Assembly (NCBI RefSeq): GCF_024199795.1
Contig: NZ_JANADK010000001.1
Coordinates: 9,228,001 to 9,292,000 of the forward strand
Source: Bradyrhizobium sp. CCGB01
GTDB taxonomy: Bacteria; Pseudomonadota; Alphaproteobacteria; Rhizobiales; Xanthobacteraceae
Length of the DNA: 64,000 nucleotides
Direction: 5' to 3'
A program made the position numbers and the translations under genes. A model generated the notes under the pieces. It saw nothing but the letters and a program-made list of their open reading frames with translations. It did not search any database and was not told where the DNA came from. This document shows positions 19,600 through 27,596 of the stretch, piece by piece (within the stretch, counting starts at the first letter, position 1; each line of letters opens with the position of its first letter).

Positions 19600-20826
19600 A
19601 TGAACAATCGCAGAGCCTTTATAGCTGCCACGGCTGCGCTCGCCTTCGCGTTCTCAGCCAGCCAAGCCCTCGCCCAGAAGAAATACGACACCGGGGCGAG
19701 CGACACCGAGATCAAGATCGGCCAGACCGTGCCGTTCTCCGGCGCCTACTCCGTCTACGCCAATATCGGCAAGACGCAGGCCGCCTACTTCAAGATGATC
19801 AACGATCAGGGCGGCATCAACGGCCGCAAGATCAACCTGATCCAGTATGACGACGCCTATTCGCCGCCGAAGACCGTCGAGCAGGTGCGCAAGCTCGTCG
19901 AAGGCGACGAAGTCCTCTTCACCTTCCAGATCATCGGCACCGCCGCCAACGCCGCCGTGCAAAAATATCTCAACGGCAAGAAGATCCCGCAGCTCCTGGC
20001 GTCCACCGGCGCCGCGCGCTTCAACGATCCGCAGAACTATCCCTGGACCATCGCCTATAATCCCAACTACGTGTCCGAGGGACGGATCTACGCAAAATAC
20101 ATTCTCAAGGAGCATCCCAACGCCAAGATCGGCGTGCTCTACCAGAACGACGACATGGGCCGCGACTATCTCGCCGGCCTCAAGAGCGGCCTCGGCGACA
20201 AGGCGGCCAGCATGATCGTCGGCGAGGTCTCCTACGAAGTCACCGATCCGACGGTGGATTCGCAGGTGGTCAAGCTGAAGTCGCTGGGCGCCGATCTCTT
20301 CTACGATGCCTCGACACCGAAATTCGCGGCGCAGGCCATCAAGAAGGTGGCCGAGCTCGGCTGGAATCCGGTGCACATCCTCGACATCAATGCGAGTCCG
20401 ATCTCGGCGACGCTGAAGCCGGCCGGCCTCGACATCTCCAAGGGCATCATCTCGACCCAATACGGCAAGGAGCCGAGCGATCCGCAGTGGAAGGACGATC
20501 CGGGCGTGAAGGCGTTCTTCGCATTCATGGACAAGTATTTCCCCGAAGGCGACAAGCTCAACACGGTCAACACCTATGCTTACTCGGTCGCCGAGCTGCT
20601 GACGCAGGTGCTGAAACAGTGCGGCGACGACCTGTCGCGCGAGAACGTGATGAAGCAGGTCGCCAACATCAAGGACTTCACCCCGAGCTTCGCGCTGCCG
20701 GGCATCAAGATCAACACCGGCCCGAACGACTACCGCGTCAACAAGCAGATGCAGATGATGAGGTTCAACGGCGAGCGCTGGGAGCTGTTCGGACCGATCA
20801 TCGAGGACAACGGCCCGGCGGGTTAG
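19600..20826 (+). CDS. Branched-chain amino-acid-type ABC substrate-binding protein (tandem copy 1)
   Basis: 408 aa; strong SD (AGGAGGAA) upstream. The signal peptide MNNRRAFIAATAALAFAFSA ends at ALA-QKKYD. It is a type I periplasmic binding fold (Peripla_BP_6, LivK-like): IKIGQTVPFSGAYSVYANIG, NDQGGINGRKINLIQYDDAY, KIGVLYQNDDMGRDYL, and the C-terminal ERWELFGPIIEDNGPAG. It should deliver an amino acid, amide or aromatic acid to a LivHMGF-type transporter, but no permease or ATPase gene is adjacent. It is very similar along its whole length to the next gene. Confidence 0.92.
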   Translation: MNNRRAFIAATAALAFAFSASQALAQKKYDTGASDTEIKIGQTVPFSGAYSVYANIGKTQAAYFKMINDQGGINGRKINLIQYDDAYSPPKTVEQVRKLVEGDEVLFTFQIIGTAANAAVQKYLNGKKIPQLLASTGAARFNDPQNYPWTIAYNPNYVSEGRIYAKYILKEHPNAKIGVLYQNDDMGRDYLAGLKSGLGDKAASMIVGEVSYEVTDPTVDSQVVKLKSLGADLFYDASTPKFAAQAIKKVAELGWNPVHILDINASPISATLKPAGLDISKGIISTQYGKEPSDPQWKDDPGVKAFFAFMDKYFPEGDKLNTVNTYAYSVAELLTQVLKQCGDDLSRENVMKQVANIKDFTPSFALPGIKINTGPNDYRVNKQMQMMRFNGERWELFGPIIEDNGPAG

Positions 20827-20840
20827 TTCTGTCGCGGTCG

Positions 20841-20955
20841 CAGGGTGGGTTAGCTCGCGGCTGCGCGGAGCGCAGTCCGCTGGCGTAACCCACCTCCTTT
20901 CGCTTCTGCGGAGACAGACAGTGGTGGGTTGCGCCTTCGGCCAACCCACCCTACG
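20841..20955. repeat. Palindromic intergenic element, A-type (copy 2, variant left arm)
   Basis: Left arm CAGGGTGGGTTAGC carries an extra hairpin with GCGCGGAGCGCAGTCCGC; the right arm is the standard CAACCCACCCTACG. The same variant arm appears reversed in copy 3 on the other side of the second binding-protein gene. Confidence 0.85.
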
Positions 20956-20993
20956 AACTGAGTGTCTCCGTCCACCTTGCGTTGCAACAATCG

Positions 20994-21021
20994 TTCCTCC
21001 ACACTCGCCCTCAGCGATGGC
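20994..21021 (+). promoter_or_regulatory. 28-nt block shared by two binding-protein genes (copy 2)
   Basis: TTCCTCCACACTC then CAGCGATGGC, same length and ends as the block at 19513-19540, ending 61 bp before the second binding-protein start. Near-equal spacing supports a leader or promoter role. Confidence 0.45.
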
Positions 21022-21082
21022 ATCGGGCGCGCAACAGCGCGCCCGATCGATCATCGGCAATAACAAGCTGAGGAAATTGCGA

Positions 21083-22309
21083 ATGAGGAATGGAATGCTG
21101 CATCTGGCCACCGCAACGGCGCTGACCCTGGCGCTGTCGGTCTCCGCGGCCAATGCCCAGAAAAAATATGATCCGGGCGCGACCGACACCGAGATCAAGG
21201 TCGGACAAACCATGCCGTTTTCGGGACCGGCGTCGGCCTATTCGTCGATCGGCAAGACCCAGGCCGCCTATTTCAAGATGATCAACGACCAGGGCGGCAT
21301 CAACGGCCGCAAGATCAATCTGATCCAGTATGACGACGCCTATTCGCCGCCGAAAGCCGTGGAGCAGATTCGCAAGCTCGTCGAGAGCGACGAGGTGCTG
21401 CTGACCTTCCAGATCATCGGCACGCCCGTGAACGCGGCCGTCCAGAAATATCTCAATGCCAAGAAGGTGCCGCAGCTGTTCGCGGCGACCGGCGCCTCGA
21501 GGTTCACCGATCCGAAGAACTTTCCGTGGACCATGGGCTATAATCCGAACTACTTCGTCGAAGGCCGCATCTACGGACAGTACATCCTGAAGGAGCATCC
21601 GAACGCCAAGATCGGCGTGCTCTATCAGAACGACGACCTCGGCAAGGACTATCTCAACGGCATCAAGGCCGGTCTCGGCGACAAGGCCGCCAAGATGATC
21701 GTGACCGAAGCGTCCTACGAAGTTTCCGATCCCACGGTCGATTCGCAGATTCTCAAGATCAAGGACGCCGGCGCCGACCTCTTCTTCAGCGCCAGCACGC
21801 CGAAGCAGGCGGCACAGGCGATCAAGAAGATCGCTGAGATGGGCTGGCATCCGGTGCAGATCGTCGACATCAACGCCACCTCGGTCGGCGCGGTGCTGAA
21901 GCCGGCCGGCCTCGATGCCGCCAAGGGCCTGATCAGTGTCAACTACGGCAAGGAACCGCTCGATCCGACCTGGAAGGATGACGCCGGCCTGAAGAGGTAT
22001 TTCGACTTCATGGCCAAGTACTATCCGGATGGCGACAAGGACTCGAACTTCAACACTTACGGCTACGGCACCGCCCAGCTGCTGGTCCATGTGCTGAAGC
22101 AGTGCGGTGACGATCTGACGCGCGAGAACGTCATGAAGCAGGCGGCTTCGCTGAAGGACGTCACCAGCGACATCGCACTGCCCGGCATCAAGGCCAACAC
22201 CTCGGCCACCGACTACCGCGTCAACAAGCAGCTTCAGATGATGAAGTTCAACGGCGAGCGCTGGGAGCTGTTCGGCCCGATCCTGGAGGATGCGGGTCCG
22301 GCGGGCTAG
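21083..22309 (+). CDS. Branched-chain amino-acid-type ABC substrate-binding protein (tandem copy 2)
   Basis: 408 aa from the ATG at 21083 (GAGGAAATTGCG before it); an in-frame extension to 20921 runs into the A-type repeat. Signal peptide MRNGMLHLATATALTLALSV, cleavage after NA-QKKYD. It has the same fold and nearly the same residues as copy 1: the blocks GKTQAAYFKMINDQGGINGR and YILKEHPNAKIGVLYQNDD are shared unchanged, and differences cluster around the cleft (FSGPASAYSS, TPVNAAVQ). This suggests duplication followed by a shift in ligand choice. No transporter partner genes are adjacent. Confidence 0.92.
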   Translation: MRNGMLHLATATALTLALSVSAANAQKKYDPGATDTEIKVGQTMPFSGPASAYSSIGKTQAAYFKMINDQGGINGRKINLIQYDDAYSPPKAVEQIRKLVESDEVLLTFQIIGTPVNAAVQKYLNAKKVPQLFAATGASRFTDPKNFPWTMGYNPNYFVEGRIYGQYILKEHPNAKIGVLYQNDDLGKDYLNGIKAGLGDKAAKMIVTEASYEVSDPTVDSQILKIKDAGADLFFSASTPKQAAQAIKKIAEMGWHPVQIVDINATSVGAVLKPAGLDAAKGLISVNYGKEPLDPTWKDDAGLKRYFDFMAKYYPDGDKDSNFNTYGYGTAQLLVHVLKQCGDDLTRENVMKQAASLKDVTSDIALPGIKANTSATDYRVNKQLQMMKFNGERWELFGPILEDAGPAG

Positions 22310-22318
22310 TGTTGCTCT

Positions 22319-22437
22319 CGTAGGGTGGGTTAGCCGAAGGCGTAACCCACCACTTCTTTCAGCATACGGAAAGACAAGAGGTGGGTTACGCCCAGCGGAC
22401 TGCGCTCCGCGCAACCGCTGCGCTAACCCACCCTACG
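22319..22437. repeat. Palindromic intergenic element, A-type (copy 3, variant right arm)
   Basis: Standard left arm CGTAGGGTGGGTTAGCCG. The right arm contains GCGGACTGCGCTCCGCGC, the reverse complement of the insert in copy 2, and ends CTAACCCACCCTACG. It lies between the binding-protein gene and the convergent DUF1330 gene. Confidence 0.85.
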
Positions 22438-22442
22438 AACTC

Positions 22443-22868
22443 CTACTCAGGTATTTCTCCAAAGCCCTTTCCCACCGGCAGCACCGCGTGCCGGATCAAT
22501 CGCGAATCCTCCACCGCGGCCTGCCGGTGCTTCACCGCCTCGCGATAGACGGGATCGCGGATCATCTCGACGAAGGCGGCGACGCTGGGATATTCGGCGA
22601 TGAAGCAATGGTCCCAGCGCTCCGCCTGCGGCCCGATCAGCATCAGCTCGAACTTGCCCTGCCAGACGATGCGGCCGCCGAGGCGCTCGAACACCGGACC
22701 GCTCTCGCGGCCATAGGCCGCATAGGCTTCCGCGCCGCTCGCCTTGCGGCCGTCAGGATAGGCCGCCTCCTGGCGCAAACGCACCAGATTGAGCATGTGG
22801 ATCGGGCCGGGGCGGTCGTTGTCCCGGAACTGCGCAAAAATCTCCTTGGTCGGATCGATGTGGCCCAT
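22443..22868 (-). CDS. DUF1330-family protein
   Basis: 141 aa; ATG with GAGGGAA upstream. It is a small dimeric alpha/beta-barrel (ABM-like) protein with the family features PIHMLNLVRLRQEAAYPDG, EAYAAYGRESGPVFERLGGRI and FIAEYPSVAAFVEMIRDPVY. Function is unknown; members occur across proteobacteria and are cytoplasmic. It stands alone and faces the second binding-protein gene. Confidence 0.85.
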   Translation of the reverse strand: MGHIDPTKEIFAQFRDNDRPGPIHMLNLVRLRQEAAYPDGRKASGAEAYAAYGRESGPVFERLGGRIVWQGKFELMLIGPQAERWDHCFIAEYPSVAAFVEMIRDPVYREAVKHRQAAVEDSRLIRHAVLPVGKGFGEIPE

Positions 22869-23035
22869 GCGGGTTCCCTCTTCTTGATGCGCTCGATCCT
22901 AGCTCTGGCGCCTGGGAAGCGGAACTGCGGCAGGCGAATGCCGCACCTCCTAATCGCGCGTTAACGTCGGGGTAACCGGGCCTTAAACAGCGACCGCTAG
23001 CGTGCGACGGGGCGGGCTGACCGGGCGTATTGCGT

Positions 23036-25243
23036 ATGGGGTTGGGAAAGAAAAAGGGTGGGCGGAAGGAGCCGTTGTTCGGCTTGCCTGCGGCGCTCGC
23101 CGATCTGCGCCTGACGGCGGCGGACCGCATCCCCGGCGGCGAGGACAAGCCGAAGAAATCTGCGAAATCACCCGCCAAGCGCAAGAGCGACGATGCCGGT
23201 GACGAGCCGCCGCGCGAGAAGGCGCAGCCGAGTCGCAGCGGCGCCAAGCGGCGATCCCGATCGCGTATCGGCGCCGGCCTCGGCCGCCTGGTCTATTGGG
23301 GCGCGGTGCTGAGCCTGTGGGGCGTGATCGCGGTGATCGGCGTCGTGATCTATGTCGGCGCCCATCTGCCGCCGATCCAGTCGCTGGAAATCCCCAAGCG
23401 CCCGCCGACGATCCAGATCGTCGGCATCGACGGCAGCATGCTGGCGCAGCGCGGCGAAATGGCCGGGGCCAACGTCCCGCTGAAGGATCTGCCGCCGTAT
23501 CTGCCGAAGGCGTTCATCGCCATCGAGGACCGCCGCTTCTATTCGCATTTCGGCATCGATCCCGTCGGCATCCTGCGCGCGCTCGTCACCAACGTCATGC
23601 ATCGCGGCGTGTCGCAGGGCGGCTCGACGCTGACGCAGCAGCTTGCCAAGAACCTGTTCCTGACCCAGGAGCGCACCATGCAGCGCAAGCTGCAGGAGGC
23701 GGAGCTCGCGATCTGGCTGGAGCGCAAGCATTCCAAGAACGAGATTCTGGAACTCTACCTCAACCGCGTCTATTTCGGCTCGGGCGCCTATGGCGTCGAG
23801 GCAGCGGCGCAAAAATATTTCGGCAAGTCCGCCAGGAACGTCACCGTCGCGGAAGCCGCGATGCTGGCCGGCCTCGTCAAATCGCCCTCGCGGCTGGCGC
23901 CGAACCGCAACCCCGAAGGCGCGGAAGCGCGCGCGCAGATCGTGCTCGCGGCGATGGCGGATGCAAAGTTCATCACCGACGCGCAGGCACAGGCCTCGAT
24001 TGGCCATCCCTCCTACAACGTGAAGCCGGCCGGCGCCGGTACGGTCAATTACGTCGCCGACTGGATCGGCGAGGTCCTGGACGATCTGGTCGGCCAGATC
24101 GACGAGAGCATCAAGGTCGAGACCACGATCGATCCGAAGCTGCAGAGCGTGGCGGAAGCCGCCATCATCGACGAGCTCGCGGCCAAGAGCGTCAAGTTCA
24201 ATGTCAGCCAGGGCGCGCTGGTCGCGATGACGCCCGACGGCGCCGTACGCGCCATGGTCGGCGGACGGAACTATTCCGAGAGCCAGTACAACCGCGCGGT
24301 CACGGCAAAACGCCAGCCAGGCTCCTCGTTCAAGCCGTTCGTGTACCTGACCGCGCTCGAGCAGGGGCTGACGCCGGACACGATGCGCCAGGACGCGCCG
24401 ATCGAGGTCAAGGGCTGGAAGCCCGAGAACTACACCCATGAATATTTCGGCGCGGTGACGCTGACGCAGGCGCTGGCGATGTCGCTCAACACCGTCGCCA
24501 TCCGCCTCGGCCTCGAGGTCGGGCCGAAGAACGTGGTGCGCACCGCGCACCGGCTCGGCATCTCCTCGAAGCTCGAGGCCAATGCCTCGATCGCGCTCGG
24601 CACCTCCGAGGTCTCGGTGGTCGAGCTGGTCGGCGCCTATGCCCCCTTCGCCAATGGTGGCCTCGCGGTGGCGCCGCATGTCGTGACGCGGATCAGGACG
24701 CTCAGCGGCAAGCTGCTCTACATGCGCCAGCCTGACGAGCGCAATCAGGTCATCGACCCGCGCTATGTCGGCATGATGAACACGATGATGCGGGAAACCT
24801 TGATCAGCGGCACCGCCAAGAAGGCGGAGATCCCCGGCTGGCCGGCGGCCGGCAAGACCGGCACCAGCCAGGATTACCGCGACGCCTGGTTCATCGGCTA
24901 CACCGCCAACCTCGTCACCGGCGTCTGGCTCGGCAATGACGACAATTCGCCGACCAGGAAGGCAACCGGCGGCGGCCTGCCCGTCGAAGTCTGGTCGCGC
25001 TTCATGCGCACGGCGCACGAGGGCGTGCCGGTGGCAGCCCTGCCGAACTCGCAAGCGACCTGGGGCCTGTCGAACCTCGCCCAGGCGGCATCGCAGGTGT
25101 CGCCGCCGACCGCGCCGGCGTCAGCTCCTGCCAACAATGGCGGCTATCGCCCGCCTCCTCCCACCCGCGCCAATGTGCGGCCGGAAGCGGCGGCGGGGCT
25201 CGACGGCTGGCTGATGGACCGGCTGTTTGGCGGAAACCGATAG
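23036..25243 (+). CDS. Class A penicillin-binding protein (PBP1A type)
   Basis: 735 aa from the ATG at 23036 (a TTG two codons earlier is possible). It polymerises and cross-links peptidoglycan in the periplasm. A Lys/Arg-rich cytoplasmic tail of about 80 residues precedes one TM helix (about 83-107). GT51 glycosyltransferase motifs: EDRRFYSHFGID with catalytic Glu164, and GGSTLTQQLAKNLFLT. Transpeptidase: SSFK with Ser430, AMSLNTVAIRLG, KTGTS at 607. The C-terminus is a Pro/Ala-rich linker ending LDGWLMDRLFGGNR. Long basic tails are usual in rhizobial PBP1 proteins. Confidence 0.95.
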   Translation: MGLGKKKGGRKEPLFGLPAALADLRLTAADRIPGGEDKPKKSAKSPAKRKSDDAGDEPPREKAQPSRSGAKRRSRSRIGAGLGRLVYWGAVLSLWGVIAVIGVVIYVGAHLPPIQSLEIPKRPPTIQIVGIDGSMLAQRGEMAGANVPLKDLPPYLPKAFIAIEDRRFYSHFGIDPVGILRALVTNVMHRGVSQGGSTLTQQLAKNLFLTQERTMQRKLQEAELAIWLERKHSKNEILELYLNRVYFGSGAYGVEAAAQKYFGKSARNVTVAEAAMLAGLVKSPSRLAPNRNPEGAEARAQIVLAAMADAKFITDAQAQASIGHPSYNVKPAGAGTVNYVADWIGEVLDDLVGQIDESIKVETTIDPKLQSVAEAAIIDELAAKSVKFNVSQGALVAMTPDGAVRAMVGGRNYSESQYNRAVTAKRQPGSSFKPFVYLTALEQGLTPDTMRQDAPIEVKGWKPENYTHEYFGAVTLTQALAMSLNTVAIRLGLEVGPKNVVRTAHRLGISSKLEANASIALGTSEVSVVELVGAYAPFANGGLAVAPHVVTRIRTLSGKLLYMRQPDERNQVIDPRYVGMMNTMMRETLISGTAKKAEIPGWPAAGKTGTSQDYRDAWFIGYTANLVTGVWLGNDDNSPTRKATGGGLPVEVWSRFMRTAHEGVPVAALPNSQATWGLSNLAQAASQVSPPTAPASAPANNGGYRPPPPTRANVRPEAAAGLDGWLMDRLFGGNR

Positions 25244-25591
25244 GTGTTCCCGAGGTCCTTGAGACCCTCAAAACATAAAATCGCGAAAACAACCCCATGC
25301 ACAGTAGCCGGTGATGTCTGGCGCAGTGCGCGGTGGATCGTGCGAAGCGTTTGATGTGGAGCGGAAAATCGAGCGCGCAGCGCGATCGTCGCTGCGGAGG
25401 ACTGGAATCGCGCGAAACGCGCTGACATCTGCCCGTCATTCCCCGCGAACGCTTCGGCAAATCCTGCCCATGGCGGCAAGATCGACCGGGGCCAGCGCCC
25501 CCCTGAAAGCAAAAACACCAGTCTCTTCAGGCTCCCGCTATTGGTCCGGGATTTGCTCTCATAGGTTGAGCAAGTAGGCGAGGAGCGTTCC
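25244..25591. other. Gene-free gap between the PBP gene and an unknown gene
   Basis: 348 bp with no convincing frame. It contains an AT-richer leader just after the PBP stop (CTCAAAACATAAAATCGCG), short B-type fragments (CGTCATTCCCCGCGAACG near 25434), and GGCGAGGAGC, which serves as SD for the gene at 25592. No clear promoter was identified. Confidence 0.4.
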
Positions 25592-26251
25592 ATGATGTCC
25601 GGTGTATCCAGCGCGGCATTGCCCCATCTGCGGCCCGCCTCAACATCCGCTTCAAATGCGACATCGGGTCTCCAGCCTGCGGTACCGGACGCGACTGACG
25701 CTGCGACCAGCGGCTTCCGGATTGACGTCTCGCAGGTCAAGCCGCTGCAAGGTGCCAAGCCGATATCGGTGGCGGATAATCCTGTCCTGCGCGACCTGAT
25801 GGCAACGAACTGGCTGATGACCCATGATACGAGCGCGACTCAAGCGGCCGTCTCGGACGATGCGCCGCAGAACACCTATGCTCGGGTGAAAGTCGACGGC
25901 AAGGTGGTGGCCACTCTGTACAATGGCGGCTCCTCGACGATGACCAACGCGGCGGCCGCGAAGATCGGCAATCTGCAGGATCCTCCCGGTCTGAGCGGAC
26001 CGGATCTGGCGCAATGGCGCGCCGACACCTACGCCGAACTGCTTGGCGGCACCGTCGAAAAAGCTCCCACCGCGATCACGCAATCGCAATGGACACCGCG
26101 TCAGAGCAGTTCTGCGACCTACAGCCGCGATCAACTCGATGCGGCGTTCCAGGCGATGCTGGCCGAGGGCCAAAGGGTCATGGCGCAGCAGCAAGCGCCG
26201 TATCTGGCGACACGCGCGCGGTCGGGGACGAGCGCGGATTTCAGTGCGTGA
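25592..26251 (+). CDS. Protein of unknown function, Ser/Ala-rich N-terminus
   Basis: 219 aa; GAGGAG lies about 6 bp before the ATG. It is not recognised. The first 40 residues are rich in Ser, Ala and Thr and have no hydrophobic signal peptide or TM helix (MMSGVSSAALPHLRPASTSA). A middle domain (about 75-135: NTYARVKVDGKVVATLYNGG, SGPDLAQWRADTYAELLGG) looks folded. The C-terminus is Gln/Ala/Ser-rich. Codon usage matches neighbours, so it is probably a real gene. It could be a secreted or surface-associated protein, but nothing shows this directly. Confidence 0.65.
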   Translation: MMSGVSSAALPHLRPASTSASNATSGLQPAVPDATDAATSGFRIDVSQVKPLQGAKPISVADNPVLRDLMATNWLMTHDTSATQAAVSDDAPQNTYARVKVDGKVVATLYNGGSSTMTNAAAAKIGNLQDPPGLSGPDLAQWRADTYAELLGGTVEKAPTAITQSQWTPRQSSSATYSRDQLDAAFQAMLAEGQRVMAQQQAPYLATRARSGTSADFSA

Positions 26252-26278
26252 GCGTCGTTTGATGCCGCCCCGCTCTCG

Positions 26279-26402
26279 CTGTCATTCCCCGCGAAAGCGG
26301 GGAATCCAGTACGCCGCGGCGTCTCGGTTTGACAAGAACCGCCTCTGGAATACTGGATCGTCCGCCCCAGTGCGCAAGCGCGCACAAGGCGGACGATGAC
26401 AG
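26279..26402. repeat. Palindromic intergenic element, B-like variant
   Basis: CTGTCATTCCCCGCG at the left and GATGACAG at the right; inner mirrored arms GGAATCCAGTA and TACTGGATCGTCC. The centre-right holds GTGCGCAAGCGCGCAC, a variant of the palindrome at 33541. It lies between convergent genes. Confidence 0.7.
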
Positions 26403-26443
26403 TGTTTGCTGGGCTCGCCAGCGGGGCCTAATCTGCGACGAGG

Positions 26444-27199
26444 CTAATCCTCGACCCCGTACCGGTGCAGATCATTCCCGTGGGTGTCGAGCCACTTCTT
26501 GGCGCGCTCCATCGACGGGCAGACCTTTCCGCAGACGCGCCAGAACCGCGCCGAATGGTTCATCTCGACGAGGTGGGCGACCTCGTGCGCGGCGAGGTAG
26601 TCGAGCACGAAGGGTGGCGCGAGGATGAGGCGCCAGGAGAACGACAGCGAGCCGGCCGAGGTGCAGGAGCCCCAGCGGCTGGATTGATCGCGAATCGAGA
26701 GGCGTTTGACCTTGACGCCGAGCTCGGCGGCGTAAGCCTCCGCCGAGCGCTGGAGATCGCGGCGCGCCTCGCGCTTGAGGAAGTCGCTGATGCGGCGGTC
26801 GACATGCTCGTGCCCGCCGGCGACGCAGAGAATGCGTTCACCGCTGTCGCGCACTTCGGTCCACACCGTGCCGCGCGTGCCGGCACGATGCACGATGCGG
26901 TGGGAAACGCCGCGAAGCGGTATCACTGTGCCGGGTTGGAACGGCGCCGCCTTCGGCAATCGGCCGAGACGTGCCGCGATCCACGCACCATGACGCTGCG
27001 CGAAGTCCTTGGCTTCGGCCAACGTGCCGCGCGGCGGGATGGTGAGGATGGCTTCGCGATCGCTCGGATGAATTCTGAGCGTGTAGCGGCGCGCGCGGCG
27101 ATGCCGGCGCAGTCGGATCGCAAAGAATTGCGATCCGTGGGTGATCAAGAGGGTCTTCGGTTCGTGGGGCCGTCGATAGAGGAGCGCGCGAGTGGCCAT
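26444..27199 (-). CDS. Zinc metallopeptidase, YgjP/WLM family (DUF45)
   Basis: 251 aa from the ATG at 27199 (MATRALLYRRPHEPKTLL); a longer frame to 27283 lacks homology. The zinc site is HEVAHLVEMNHSARFW with His205, Glu206, His209 and a third ligand His215. Upstream stand RLSIRDQSSRWGSCTSAGSL and LSFSWRLILAPPFVLDYLAA, both diagnostic for YgjP-like proteins. No signal peptide, so it is cytoplasmic. The family is sometimes linked to DNA-protein cross-link repair through its SprT/Wss1 relatives, but the role here is unproven. Confidence 0.9.
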   Translation of the reverse strand: MATRALLYRRPHEPKTLLITHGSQFFAIRLRRHRRARRYTLRIHPSDREAILTIPPRGTLAEAKDFAQRHGAWIAARLGRLPKAAPFQPGTVIPLRGVSHRIVHRAGTRGTVWTEVRDSGERILCVAGGHEHVDRRISDFLKREARRDLQRSAEAYAAELGVKVKRLSIRDQSSRWGSCTSAGSLSFSWRLILAPPFVLDYLAAHEVAHLVEMNHSARFWRVCGKVCPSMERAKKWLDTHGNDLHRYGVED

Positions 27200-27502
27200 G
27201 TCTGTCAGTCCGGGGGGCAGGAGGGCGCCCGGATTCTGCCATAACCGCCGCCAGGGAAAGCGCTCGGCGCAAAAACAAATCATTTGCCCAATATACAGGG
27301 GTTAGGCGTCCGGGAGACCCTACAGACTGGGGTTGGAACCGGCTTTTTTCGCCCCCGCTGGATGCATGCGGTACCCCCAAGGGCTGAGGGGAGACTCACT
27401 CCTATAAAGCTACCTAAATACCGCGAATCCGGAGGGAACCAAGCCCTGCCGGAACTCCCGACAGGGCATCGATTTTCAGCGGGAAAGCCGAAATACGCGA
27501 CC
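27200..27502. other. Gene-free gap with possible structured RNA
   Basis: 303 bp between the metallopeptidase start and a palindromic repeat. No coding frame convinces. It holds a six-T run after GGGGTTGGAACCGGC near 27330-27350, a CCCTG...CAGGG dyad near 27445-27470 and lower GC than its surroundings. No tRNA-like ends or known riboswitch could be recognised. Confidence 0.35.
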
Positions 27503-27596
27503 AGAGCCGTTCCGATGGAATCGGAACGGCTCTAGATTCCTGTTTTGACGCGTTTTCTTTACGCGAACCGGTCGCCACTTCGCTCGAAAACGCTCT
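27503..27596. repeat. Rhizobial palindromic element abutting phaZ
   Basis: Contains a perfect 14-bp stem, AGAGCCGTTCCGAT-GGA-ATCGGAACGGCTCT (27503-27533), then a second dyad GCGTTTTC...GAAAACGC ending at the phaZ stop. The whole unit is a repeat type I associate with Bradyrhizobium intergenic DNA. The phaZ TAG codon overlaps its end. Confidence 0.75.

Noticed and set aside
19065..19715. N-terminal extension of the methyltransferase
   Set aside because: It overlaps the DUF1304 gene and the start of the first binding protein on the opposite strand and has no homology to Ogt.
21018..21033. Second sigma-54-like promoter, TGGCATCGGGCGCGCA
   Set aside because: GG-N10-GC spacing fits but the -12 half is GCGCA instead of TTGCA, and the matching block at 19513-19540 lacks it.
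23168..25054. 628-aa open frame opposite the penicillin-binding protein gene
   Set aside because: Antisense shadow; low-complexity Arg/Asp/His composition and no domain.
25244..25591. Type III secretion control (tts box) upstream of the unknown protein
   Set aside because: No sequence resembling the GTCAGCTT...TCGAAAGCT tts core is present.
27200..27502. tmRNA, 6S RNA or SRP RNA in the gap before phaZ
   Set aside because: No tRNA-like acceptor/T-arm pair, no tag-peptide frame, no SRP loop sequence and no closing stem typical of 6S RNA were found.
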